Assembly (NCBI GenBank): GCA_949285835.1 | Contig: CASEAR010000041.1 | Location: 1 to 53,617 of the forward strand | Source: an uncultured Verrucomicrobiota bacterium | GTDB lineage: Bacteria; Verrucomicrobiota; Kiritimatiellia; RFP12; UBA3636 | DNA: 53,617 bases | Direction of reading: 5' to 3' | In this document: piece by piece, positions 18,300 through 27,179 of the stretch | How positions within the stretch are numbered: position 1 is the stretch's first letter | Layout of the letters: each line of letters opens with the position of its first letter | The notes under the pieces: model-generated | The model's input: the letters and a program-made list of their open reading frames with translations, nothing else | Told to the model about the DNA's origin: nothing | Databases searched by the model: none | Program-made: the position numbers and the translations under genes

Positions 18300-19277
18300 A
18301 TGAAGACAACATGCAGCACAGTATCACAGCTTAATGCGTGCGGGAAAAGGCCTAGGATAGGCTTGGCTCTAGGCAGTGGCGGTGCTCGCGGGTGGGCGCA
18401 TGTAGGTGCAATCCTTGAATTGTTAAAACATGGGATAATTCCTGAAATCGCAGCAGGCACGAGCGCAGGTTCTGTTGTTGCTGCGGCATATGCATCTGGC
18501 CGCCTGTTTGACCTGGTGTCCTTTGCAAATGAGGTTAACGGAAAACGTTCCAAATTCGCCGCTGTCTTCTCGGATCTTTCACTTGATTCCGTTTCGTTTC
18601 TTTCCGGTGATGCCGTAAACAGGATTCTTTACGGGTTTATCCCCGATATTAAAATTGAATCCATGGCTGTAAAGTACGCCGCCGTTGCCGCAGATCTGGT
18701 ATCCGGCGAAAGTATAGTCATGAAGCGAGGCGATATTCTTAAAGCTGTCAGAGCCTCGGTCTCTATCCCCGGGCTTTTTTCTCCCGTCAAACGAGGAGAA
18801 CGCCTCCTTGTGGACGGGGGAATAGTGGATCCTCTTCCGGTGGCGGCAGCGAGAGCTATGGGGGCAGATGTGGTTATAGCGGTTTCAATCGGCAATTATT
18901 CCTCCAGCTGGACGCCCTCGGGGACAAATATGCTTGGGCCAGCCGCTTTGGCGGCAGGCGGTTCGTGGCTGTTGTCAAAAAATACATTATTGTCTGGTTT
19001 GGCGGCTGCGGGTGGGGCTTCGCTTGCTAAAACGGCAGGAATTATTGAAATACTTGCACGCTCGTGGGAGGTTGCGAGCACAGCAATCCTGCGACAATCC
19101 ATAAATGCTTCTCGTCCGGATATTCTCATAGAACCTAAAGGCATCAGCATGATAGACACTCTTGATTTTCACAAATCTGCCCTTGGTATAAAACTTGGTG
19201 CGGATGCAGCTGCTCGCGTGCTTCAGTCAGATAAGATCGCATTGGAACTGAAACAGGCGCTTGCGGAGAATAAGTAA
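18300..19277 (+). CDS. Patatin-like phospholipase, second of a tandem pair
   Basis: A 325-residue paralogue of the preceding gene, 34 bp downstream. It keeps LGSGGARGWAHVGAI, AGTSAGSVVAAA and VDGGIVDPLP, so both catalytic residues are present. It differs by a glycine/alanine/serine-rich insertion (about residues 200-250, LAAGGSWLLSKNTLLSGLAAAGGASLAK). That insertion is hydrophobic enough to touch a membrane and is missing from the first copy. Both end with a similar block (RPDILIEP...TLDFHKSALGIKLGADAA). The pair arose by tandem duplication and has diverged well apart. Confidence 0.88.
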   Translation: MKTTCSTVSQLNACGKRPRIGLALGSGGARGWAHVGAILELLKHGIIPEIAAGTSAGSVVAAAYASGRLFDLVSFANEVNGKRSKFAAVFSDLSLDSVSFLSGDAVNRILYGFIPDIKIESMAVKYAAVAADLVSGESIVMKRGDILKAVRASVSIPGLFSPVKRGERLLVDGGIVDPLPVAAARAMGADVVIAVSIGNYSSSWTPSGTNMLGPAALAAGGSWLLSKNTLLSGLAAAGGASLAKTAGIIEILARSWEVASTAILRQSINASRPDILIEPKGISMIDTLDFHKSALGIKLGADAAARVLQSDKIALELKQALAENK

Positions 19278-20168
19278 GGGATGTTTTGCTGCTTGATCCA
19301 TGCGGTTGAAAACGTGTTTCCCCGTGAGAATATTATAAAGGTTGTCGTTGCATTTGAATACAGGATCCGATTTTTGAAACCTATATGGCGGACGGCACGG
19401 CATGAATTTAAAAAGTAAACATCGTACTATGGGTATGGACGGAATACGCATAATCTTAGCATAGAATGCATTCAAAAACGTGGAACTGCGTTTCAAAGCT
19501 CAGGCTTACACATTCCGGCGTAAATATGTGTTGAAGATTAAGTAAAACAACGGCATTTCTGACACCATTTGACGCAAATACTTATCACTTAGACAATAGA
19601 TATGGCGCATGGTTCCTGATTTTTACATGCATCGTGCAACATGTTAAAACGGGTACGCTCTTAGAAGACAGGAATTCTTAAAGCAATTTTCCATGTGTTA
19701 GAGGTTCAAACACTACGCAACGAACTCACTATCATAGGGTAGGGAACGTACGAAACTCGAGTAAAATGATGCGCCCAATGCGTTTTTTCTATCTTTGGCA
19801 GCAAATCCGGACAATGTCTCCGGCCTGTGCGGCTTTGAGCAATTTTTTTATGTTCGTAGACAGCACACCAGAGAGTTAACAATAGTTGTCCGTTATACAG
19901 TATTTGTAAACGGGCATTATCATATTGTGTACTGATTTTTGTTTTGTCGAACAAGATTACAGATTTAAGGCATTTAATTCACCGCACACTATTCTGTACA
20001 GCATGTTCTGCATGGCGGAAAACAGCATATTTGCAGATATTGCAAGCAGCTCACGGCAGGATATGAAGTTTTTTAGCCGAAGACTGCGCAATCAAAACGC
20101 GCGAATTCGGGTTAAAGCCGCCTGTTCCGGAGCGCTCCGCGCATGTACGCAAAATATACAGTGAAGCT
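19278..20168. other. Gene-poor stretch between convergent operons
   Basis: About 890 bp between the patatin gene and the convergent regulator gene. It is AT-richer than the flanks. Only short frames with no family signature are present, for example 19706-19954 on the minus strand. No IS30 sequence, tRNA or clear terminator was seen. Confidence 0.5.
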
Positions 20169-21260
20169 TCACTTATGGCGGCAATTTACACTTTCCCGGC
20201 ACATAAGATCCGGCGTAACGGCCAACTCTTTTTCTGTTTTTTCTCCAGAGATAACTCGCATTGCCAGATCGACAAGATTACCATGCGGGACGAAAACACT
20301 ACCAAGCCGCGGACAGTCATACCGTGCATATGGATGCTCAGGCGCACTTAAGAGGATACTTATATCGTCCGGCACTCGCAGTTCCATTTCCGTCAGGGCT
20401 CGAACGCCTGCGTGCGCCCCTGTTATGGCGTCGAAAATCAGAGCTGTTGGTTTAAACTTCCTGTGCATTACTTCAAATGTACGTTCATAACCTGCTTTTG
20501 CGGTATCCGTCCACGCAGTTGTTTTACCCTTCGGCAGAATAACAGAAGATGGCGGTAGGCCGAAGGTTTCCATGCCGTCGCGTATGCCTCTAAGCTGTTC
20601 TGCGCTGTCCATACTCCATGGTTCTTCCCTCATGTAGGCGATTTTTTTGTGTCCGCATTCGGTGAGGGTTTTCGTCTGAACAACCCCCAGAGCATGATAA
20701 TCCGGGTGTACGAAATGGACATTTCCAGGCACAAGATTGAGAGGAACTGGCGGAGTGAAGAGCATCACACATGTATGTCCCATACCATTGAGCAGCCCGA
20801 TGTCGGTCAGTGATGCGTTTCTGCCATGCGAAACAAAAAGAGTAGCCGTTGCCCTTTGCTCTTTTGCAATTGCTGCAATTTCGCTGAATTTGGTTTCCGG
20901 ATTTACAATCATCGGGACTATCGACATCTCGTAGCGCAAAGCAATTCGCTGTGCCGCCTCAACCTTCATCCAGCAGTCGTAAGAAAACCAGTTCGGATAT
21001 ACGACTAAAAGCCTGCCATTGGATTTACGAACGCCGTTCTGCAATATGAGATGTGCATCGTGCGATACAAATGTTCCCTGCTTCCCGTTTCGGACGACAA
21101 GTCCGTCTTCCCTCAGGTGTGTCACAGCCTTGTGGACAGTAAGCCGCGATACACCGAAAAGCTCCGCCAGTTTAAATTCCGTTGGAAGACGGCAGTTCGG
21201 CGGAGCATTTCTAATCTGTTCCAGAAGATATTCACGTATTACAAGATGTGCAGGCTTCAT
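20169..21260 (-). CDS. GntR-type transcriptional regulator with LacI-like sugar-binding domain
   Basis: A 363-residue regulator. The N-terminal winged helix is GntR-like (LPTEFKLAELFGVSRLTVHKAVTHLREDG, residues 25-55, then wing NGKQGTFVS). The rest is a periplasmic-binding-protein fold of the LacI/PurR type (TATLFVSHGRN, ALGVVQTKTLTECGHKKIAYM, RFTPTALIFDAI-like FKPTALIFDAITGAHAGVRAL). This architecture is common in sugar-responsive regulators of Lentisphaerota and relatives. It lies 15 bp after the secreted-protein gene upstream, as the last gene of the polysaccharide operon. It probably binds the palindrome at 27138-27155 and is released by a sugar from the same substrate, both inferred. Confidence 0.9.
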   Translation of the reverse strand: MKPAHLVIREYLLEQIRNAPPNCRLPTEFKLAELFGVSRLTVHKAVTHLREDGLVVRNGKQGTFVSHDAHLILQNGVRKSNGRLLVVYPNWFSYDCWMKVEAAQRIALRYEMSIVPMIVNPETKFSEIAAIAKEQRATATLFVSHGRNASLTDIGLLNGMGHTCVMLFTPPVPLNLVPGNVHFVHPDYHALGVVQTKTLTECGHKKIAYMREEPWSMDSAEQLRGIRDGMETFGLPPSSVILPKGKTTAWTDTAKAGYERTFEVMHRKFKPTALIFDAITGAHAGVRALTEMELRVPDDISILLSAPEHPYARYDCPRLGSVFVPHGNLVDLAMRVISGEKTEKELAVTPDLMCRESVNCRHK

Positions 21261-21275
21261 AACGACAAACAGACC

Positions 21276-22967
21276 TCATTTTATAAACAGAAACGTCGTG
21301 TATTCGCTGGCTGTTACAGCAAAAAAACCGAGACTGGAAACTTGTGTGGAAATCCGTCCGTCATCCGTTATTACGCTGTCTGCATCCTCCCAGCTTGAGG
21401 ATGCAGGGTTGTACTGTTTCAGCAAAACCGTTTTCCCTTTTGTCTGGATTGGATCGAGCTTAAACTCTACTCTGGAAGGAAACAGAGTGCTACTGCATTC
21501 AAATTCCCAGATGCCGGCACAACTGTCCGCGAGAAGCCCATCGGGAATGTCGGTTCTGTCGTTCGAAAGCAGGCTTCCACTTAGACTCCCTCCGGCGGAA
21601 TCTTCGCTGAACGTTATTTTTGCACTGTTGATCAGATCTATATCATCGTCATACATATCCTCGCCCCAGTTGGCGGAATATACGCCTTCCGGAACTGTAA
21701 TGCCAGGCAGGACAAGTCTGCCGCCTGAATACGCGTACCAGCCGTTTGTCGATACATTTTCCAACGTATTGGTTACGGATTTGAATCCGCTGCCGAAGAC
21801 AAGATCGTTTTCGCTTCCGCAACCGTCGGCAATAACAATCCCGTTATTAGTGATTTTTCTGTTGGGGGCATCACCATCCTTCCCGGAAGTGTTTATTGTG
21901 CCGTATCCGCGTATGAGTCCGAACGCATTTTCGCTTTCACGTATGGTGAATCCTTTTTTTGCGAAACTGAACTCTGTTCCGCTCATATGGAGTTCTCCAT
22001 GTCCATTTTTGCCGATTGTAGTTGCAGAAATGGATTGACTGTCTCCGTTATTGCAGGTTATTGCTACAGGACCGGTCCTTAGTATTCCATTGCCGGTTTC
22101 ATATTGTCCGAGAAAAAAACCTCTGGACATTGTTACATCGGAGGCAACGTCCATATACGCCGTCCCACGAACGCCGATGTATGACTCTCTTGAAACGGCA
22201 AGTTTTCCGCCTTCCCATACATTTATTGTACACTTGGAACCTTCTTCCTGAGCAGCATAAAAGGATCTGGACAGTTGGAGGCTGCCGCTTCCCGAGATTC
22301 TCAGATCAGCAGCTCCGCTGACTGCCAGATAAAGATAAAATGCGGGGCCGTACGAATTCAGCGTTCCCCCAGATATGTCGATATAAGCATATGAGGACGC
22401 ATTTACAGCGGCCTTGATACGCCTTTCTCCGCCGTTTCCTCCGAATGTCAGCAGCCCTCCGGTCTGCACATATTTTCCGGTTCCGGATTCGGCAATGGTC
22501 AAATCGTTTGACATTGCAAAATATCCGGAGATTATATCCATCTGTCCATTGGACGACGGCGAAAGGGCTACGTAGGACCTGCTCCCGCCGCTGGATGCAA
22601 TATTGCCACCGTTCAGAACAAATGTCCCATCGCCTGCTCTCCCTATGATGACGCCTGACTTAAACATAAGACTGGAACCTGCGTCCATCCGGACAAACCC
22701 GGCAGTGCCCGATTCGGAACCTATAGTAAGCTGCCCCAGTGCTGTACCCGGCTCATCTGCGGAAATGATCACAGGGGAGTCCGATCCGCCCCCATCTACA
22801 GTTACGTCATCACCTTCGACCGGCGCGGCGTCATCCTGCCAGTTTTCCGGCGTGCACCATAACATATCCGCACCATTCCCCGTCCAGACGGCGGCGCCGT
22901 CAGTCTCCGGAGAAAAAAGCACGCACATCGCAAACAGTGTAAAAAGCATTCGTTTTCGCATTTGCAT
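21276..22967 (-). CDS. Secreted beta-strand-rich surface protein
   Basis: A 563-residue exported protein (signal peptide MRKRMLFTLFAMCVLFSPETDGA). After a WTGNGADMLWCTPENWQDD block come many glycine-rich beta-strand repeats of about 20-25 residues (IGRAGDGTFVLNGGNIASSG, TIAESGTGKYVQTGGLLTFG, YIGVRGTAYMDVASDVTMSR). This pattern suggests a right-handed beta-helix. There is no C-terminal beta-barrel, LPXTG or PEP-CTERM sorting signal, so the way it is held or released is unclear. Position between a glycoside hydrolase and a sugar-type regulator suggests glycan binding or adhesion. The start may be at 22967 or six bases further on. Confidence 0.7.
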   Translation of the reverse strand: MQMRKRMLFTLFAMCVLFSPETDGAAVWTGNGADMLWCTPENWQDDAAPVEGDDVTVDGGGSDSPVIISADEPGTALGQLTIGSESGTAGFVRMDAGSSLMFKSGVIIGRAGDGTFVLNGGNIASSGGSRSYVALSPSSNGQMDIISGYFAMSNDLTIAESGTGKYVQTGGLLTFGGNGGERRIKAAVNASSYAYIDISGGTLNSYGPAFYLYLAVSGAADLRISGSGSLQLSRSFYAAQEEGSKCTINVWEGGKLAVSRESYIGVRGTAYMDVASDVTMSRGFFLGQYETGNGILRTGPVAITCNNGDSQSISATTIGKNGHGELHMSGTEFSFAKKGFTIRESENAFGLIRGYGTINTSGKDGDAPNRKITNNGIVIADGCGSENDLVFGSGFKSVTNTLENVSTNGWYAYSGGRLVLPGITVPEGVYSANWGEDMYDDDIDLINSAKITFSEDSAGGSLSGSLLSNDRTDIPDGLLADSCAGIWEFECSSTLFPSRVEFKLDPIQTKGKTVLLKQYNPASSSWEDADSVITDDGRISTQVSSLGFFAVTASEYTTFLFIK

Positions 22968-23043
22968 TTCTTTTACGGTTCGGCTGACTTGGCGTTTTCC
23001 GGATTAATACTCGGGATATCCCCGAGATCATGGGAAACGGGGT

Positions 23044-24465
23044 TTACAGTATCGTTATGACAGTCTGACGTTCTGCAGGAGGAGAAACTCCGATCAGAAC
23101 AATGGAATCCCCGTCAATTTCCAATGCCATCTCTGCCGAAGGCTGGAACCCTATGCCGGAAAAATCTATTTGCGGCGTCAGATTTGATCCGTCGGCGAGA
23201 TTAGAAAATATAAAAACAGTAGTTTCGCCTCCGTTTTTGTATTCTCCGGAAAGAGCAAGCTTCCATCCTTTGCGCAGATCGAGTGTCCCTCTTACTTCCG
23301 CACATGCATCCGTCCGCAGAACTAAAGTGGATCCATCCATCATCGTAAGGTCGGAATTAAGTACAAAATTCCCGTCTGGCCAGCCTGGCTTGATAAAAGC
23401 GTCTTTGTTTATTGTTGTCGGTCCGCCAAGCGTCCCGTTTCCGCCAAGTGTTGCTGAAGTTACCGTAACAGCGCCAGTTGCGGAGGAGGAATCGCCTGTA
23501 AAAAATAATTCGCCTCCAAGGACTTTTGTCGGACCGGAATATGTGTTTGTCGACGTCAGCGCCCAAACGGCCGTATCCGTAGATGTGTTGTTCACGGAAA
23601 GAGACGTTATTTCGCCATTCCCAAAGTCATAAACCGGACAGTTGACATAATTTGTTCCCGGGTTGTCGCCGTACAATCCGAACGTGCCATACGCTTCAAA
23701 TACAAGGGAACCGTTAATTTCAAGAGGACCGGAAGCTCCACGCGTGCAAATGGACTTGCTTCCGGTTCCTCCGCCGATTGTAAATGTCCGGTCTGTGGAT
23801 TCGCCGTTTCCGACGTATTGAAGCGTGGCATATCTGCTGCCTTTGTAGCCAATGGCGACTGTGTCTCCAGTTCCAAAATTTCCGGGTTCACCTTTATTCC
23901 CTATTTGCCGTACAATTATGGTATCCGAGTTTAATGAAGTTTTCCCAGAGTAAGTGTTCGTGCCTGTAATGTACCGTACACTGGAAGGAGATGTGCGGTC
24001 GTAGTACACGGAAGTTCCAGGCGTGTCTTCAGATATATTTCCAGCGATGTGGAGAACTCCGGTATCGCACTTGATGCGCTTTTCCCCGCCGCCGCTCAAG
24101 ATTATTCCCGTTTCCACCGTGTTCGTTGCAGCTGTGCCTTTCAATTTTGACGTAATGACTATCACTTCGTTATTCAGGCGAGTACCGGAAAGGATCAACG
24201 TTCCCGGTGTTTCTCCATTTTTTATCTCCGTCGGGTATTCCGTTGAAGTCATCTGCAATTCGGCGCACTGTATCTGCTGTGCGGCGAACACTTGCAAGTT
24301 ATAGTATGGGGAAAAGACAAGAGTATCGTTTTCAGACAACGCGCCCAGCGACCAGTTCCCCGCATCGCCCATGTCAGACGACACGTTCCCGATCCATGTG
24401 TTTTCCGCTCCGAACAAAATTGATGGAACAAAAAGAACGAGAATCCAGATTTTTTTGCTGTTCAT
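23044..24465 (-). CDS. Secreted protein with autotransporter-associated beta-strand repeats
   Basis: A 473-residue exported protein (signal MNSKKIWILVLFVPSILFGA) beginning, like its neighbour, with a WIGN...DAGNWSLG block. It contains at least two repeats of the autotransporter-associated type (TNTYSGKTSLNSDTIIV and TNTYSGPTKVLGGELFFTGD followed by ATLGGNGTLGGPTTI). These repeats usually belong to a passenger beta-helix. The outer-membrane autotransporter barrel is missing. A C-terminal beta-rich part ends in SPPAERQTVITIL without an anchor. Shine-Dalgarno GGAGAC precedes the start. It lies 56 bp after the glycoside hydrolase gene and 76 bp before the next. Confidence 0.78.
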   Translation of the reverse strand: MNSKKIWILVLFVPSILFGAENTWIGNVSSDMGDAGNWSLGALSENDTLVFSPYYNLQVFAAQQIQCAELQMTSTEYPTEIKNGETPGTLILSGTRLNNEVIVITSKLKGTAATNTVETGIILSGGGEKRIKCDTGVLHIAGNISEDTPGTSVYYDRTSPSSVRYITGTNTYSGKTSLNSDTIIVRQIGNKGEPGNFGTGDTVAIGYKGSRYATLQYVGNGESTDRTFTIGGGTGSKSICTRGASGPLEINGSLVFEAYGTFGLYGDNPGTNYVNCPVYDFGNGEITSLSVNNTSTDTAVWALTSTNTYSGPTKVLGGELFFTGDSSSATGAVTVTSATLGGNGTLGGPTTINKDAFIKPGWPDGNFVLNSDLTMMDGSTLVLRTDACAEVRGTLDLRKGWKLALSGEYKNGGETTVFIFSNLADGSNLTPQIDFSGIGFQPSAEMALEIDGDSIVLIGVSPPAERQTVITIL

Positions 24466-24521
24466 TATTTTGTCTCCATTTAGCTTTTTTTGAAAACTTG
24501 TAGCTGCCGTGTAACTTATTG

Positions 24522-27008
24522 TTACTCAACAACAATCCCAGAATACTCAACGCTTCCCGACGTTACGCCGTCAGGTTTCGGCACACTCATTACAAACGAC
24601 TTCAAAGGGAAGTGCACAAATCCGTCGTTCGCTCCTCCCCAACGTTCAAACTTTTTCTCCAGATCCCGATCTATACGTTCCCAATCTGAGGACGATGTCT
24701 TAATTTTCCATTGCAGGGTTTGATCTGTACTGTCTACCAGTCTGAACGTAAGCCGTTGCGGGACTGCGGTACGGACTTGGAAAGAGAGTTTTTTTCCTGC
24801 GGGAATATCAAGGGCTCGTGAAACAAGAACGTATGGGGTACTGTTTGATTTTGACTTGGAAAAGTCAAAATCAACGACGCCTATATTAACTCCGTTTTCG
24901 TCCTTTTTTGTGGAAAAACCTCCATCGCCTGTATTTTTTTCAAATTTCCACTCGGAAGCATCCGCAAAAATGTCTTTTTCGATCTTTCCCTTGAGTGCCG
25001 GCGCATTCTGAGGCTTAAGAGACGGCGCCGCTTTGTCTTCCGGCACGGCAGCAACGGTCGGCGTTTGCGGAATGAAAGCGGAAGGCAAGGGGACGTCGAT
25101 AATTCCCGTCATGACGAGTTTTCCGGTTTGTGCATCATACAGTTTGATGTTATGCCGGGCCTCTCCGGGCGTGGCAGCAGCCGGCTGCGGTATTCCAGTG
25201 CCTCCATTTCCTCCAATTGCGTATGCGCAGGCATACTCTACTTTTCCCTTTTCCGTCTGAGCGGGTTTGGGTACGCTGAACACGATCGACTTAAGTGGAA
25301 ACTTGGCAAAACCATCGTTAGCACCGCCCCAGCGCTCCATCCTTTTGTCAAGCGGAATCGTTATCTGTTCCCAAACTCCAAGCCCTTTGAGTCTTGTTTT
25401 GTACTGCAGATTTTGTCCTGTGGAATCCACTAATCTGAATGTCAGCTGCTGAGCAACAGACGATCTGGCCAGGAGTTTTATGGCAGAAGAATTTCCTGTT
25501 GAGATCGGGCATGATGCCAGAACATACGGTGTGGTTTTCGCTTTTGAACTGGAAAAATCATACTCCATAATACCGATACCGATGCCGGATTCGTCTTTGA
25601 CGACATTGAATGAGCCATCTCCTGTATTTTTCATAAAAGTCCACGCGGATTCTTCAGTGAAAATTCCCAAATCCTGCGCATTGTCAGGTATGGTCGTGGA
25701 GGCATCTTTGGGTGCAGGCCTTTTCGAAATAGTCACACTGCGTATAGGATCGCATTTTTTGTCTATCTTTACAAAGACCGGAGCACCCCCGACTTCTATT
25801 TCAACCGGTGCTCCAGCGTTCGTTTCCACTTTAATTTTATGGGACCATGTTTCATCAGGATTTCCTCCATCGGGAGGACAGGTCCATGCCGCAAGCTTGC
25901 TTTCTTCGTCTGCATTTTTCAGGACGAGTACGTAATCCATCGGAGAGTCTGATTCTATGCGTTTCTCTATGCTGTAGCCTGATAGCTCACGTGAAATTTT
26001 CTTCGCCATGGACATTATCGGACGTTCCGTACCGTCAGGCTCGAAGAAGCCGAATTCCTTTCCGTTCCATTCATACCACACGGAAAAACGCACATCGCAA
26101 AGCTGGTCAATGAGAAGCTGTCTGGCAAAATGCCAGGCCTGATACTGACGCGTCATATCCGCGCTGCCGCCGGACCAGCCTTCACCGGTCTCTGTTTTTG
26201 ACACCGCATATCCGCGCTCCGTGTTTACAATTGGCATATTCGGGGCTCCGTATTTTATCAGAAGGTCTCTCGTAACTTTGTGACCTTTTGCGTGATCCTC
26301 CGGCATTCGCACGCCGTATGGATGCACAGACCAGCCGCTGATTCCAGATTTAAGAACGCCGTTTTTAAAGCAGAATTCGGTCCATTCATAGCTTGGCTGC
26401 CAATAGTTTGACACAGATCCTGCCACAACTACGCATCCGGGAACCGCCTTGAGCATTTCTGGGACGACTGTATTCACGAGATCGGAGTATTCTTTTGCGT
26501 ATTCGGGTGTATTATGTTTGCCGTCTTTACGCCAGAATGTGCGTACATTTGGCTCGTTCCATATTTCCCAGACAACAGGCTGATCCGAATATCGTTTTGC
26601 CGCTTCAGCAGCAAATGCTGCAAAACCAAGTCTCCCAGCCTCTGTAAGCACTCCGCCTCCACGAGTATTTTCCTCGTACAGTTCATTGCCGCTGAAAAGA
26701 CATCCCACGACTGTAAGGCCAAGTTTTTTAGCATGAGCCATTTGTTCGTCAAATGCGCTGAAATCGTATTTACCCTTCTCCTTTTCGATTGCGTTCCAGT
26801 AAAACCCGCGGCGCACGATCTTGAACCCGATTTCGTTCACCTTATCAAGCGTTTCGGTGTTCCACCCGTCAGTTTTTAGCTGTATTCCCATGCTCTGCGG
26901 TATTCCGCATTCTGGGATGCAGTTCGAATCAGCCCATGCCGCAGTGCAAAGTAAGGCGCCTGCAGCCATAACACAGCATACAACAGCATTCGTCAGAGTT
27001 GTCGACAT
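24522..27008 (-). CDS. Secreted clan GH-A glycoside hydrolase with two C-terminal repeat modules
   Basis: An 828-residue secreted enzyme. The signal peptide is about residues 1-26. The TIM barrel (about 35-370) resembles GH39/GH5-type members of clan GH-A: the acid/base is Glu152 in WEIWNEPN and the nucleophile probably Glu264 in VNTERGY, so it should be a retaining enzyme. A small beta domain follows. Then come two copies of a beta-sandwich-like module of about 150 residues (starting near 455 and 685), each ending ERWGGANDGF..FPLKS.V.SVPKP and joined by a proline/alanine-rich linker. They may bind carbohydrate. Start ATG 27008 is chosen because it begins the signal peptide and follows GGAG; an upstream ATG at 27053 is possible. 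The substrate is not known. First gene of a four-gene operon. Confidence 0.85.
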   Translation of the reverse strand: MSTTLTNAVVCCVMAAGALLCTAAWADSNCIPECGIPQSMGIQLKTDGWNTETLDKVNEIGFKIVRRGFYWNAIEKEKGKYDFSAFDEQMAHAKKLGLTVVGCLFSGNELYEENTRGGGVLTEAGRLGFAAFAAEAAKRYSDQPVVWEIWNEPNVRTFWRKDGKHNTPEYAKEYSDLVNTVVPEMLKAVPGCVVVAGSVSNYWQPSYEWTEFCFKNGVLKSGISGWSVHPYGVRMPEDHAKGHKVTRDLLIKYGAPNMPIVNTERGYAVSKTETGEGWSGGSADMTRQYQAWHFARQLLIDQLCDVRFSVWYEWNGKEFGFFEPDGTERPIMSMAKKISRELSGYSIEKRIESDSPMDYVLVLKNADEESKLAAWTCPPDGGNPDETWSHKIKVETNAGAPVEIEVGGAPVFVKIDKKCDPIRSVTISKRPAPKDASTTIPDNAQDLGIFTEESAWTFMKNTGDGSFNVVKDESGIGIGIMEYDFSSSKAKTTPYVLASCPISTGNSSAIKLLARSSVAQQLTFRLVDSTGQNLQYKTRLKGLGVWEQITIPLDKRMERWGGANDGFAKFPLKSIVFSVPKPAQTEKGKVEYACAYAIGGNGGTGIPQPAAATPGEARHNIKLYDAQTGKLVMTGIIDVPLPSAFIPQTPTVAAVPEDKAAPSLKPQNAPALKGKIEKDIFADASEWKFEKNTGDGGFSTKKDENGVNIGVVDFDFSKSKSNSTPYVLVSRALDIPAGKKLSFQVRTAVPQRLTFRLVDSTDQTLQWKIKTSSSDWERIDRDLEKKFERWGGANDGFVHFPLKSFVMSVPKPDGVTSGSVEYSGIVVE

Positions 27009-27137
27009 ATAGTTCTCCAGTTTGTTATTGACAATCCGTTTCATGTGGCTCAAGAAATTCCAGCTGCCAATATTGCCAGAGCAAAGACTGTCGTCAGCTC
27101 ATGCTCTGCAACATTTTGGGTTAACCGGTCGGATATT

Positions 27138-27155
27138 TTATTGTATATACAATAA
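27138..27155. promoter_or_regulatory. 18-bp perfect palindrome, candidate operator of the polysaccharide operon
   Basis: TTATTGTATATACAATAA is self-complementary over all 18 bases. It covers the predicted -10 element (TATTGT, 27149-27154) of the minus-strand promoter. A dimeric repressor there would block initiation. The GntR/LacI regulator encoded by the fourth gene of the operon is the natural candidate. I found no second copy in the window. Confidence 0.6.
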
Positions 27156-27178
27156 CAGTTCGATTGTTTGCGTGTCAA
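27149..27178 (-). promoter_or_regulatory. Promoter of the glycoside hydrolase operon
   Basis: On the minus strand a perfect TTGACA (27173-27178) is followed after 18 bp by TATTGT (27149-27154). Transcription would start near 27142 and leave a leader of about 130 nt before the start at 27008. Confidence 0.55.
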
Positions 27179-27179
27179 G

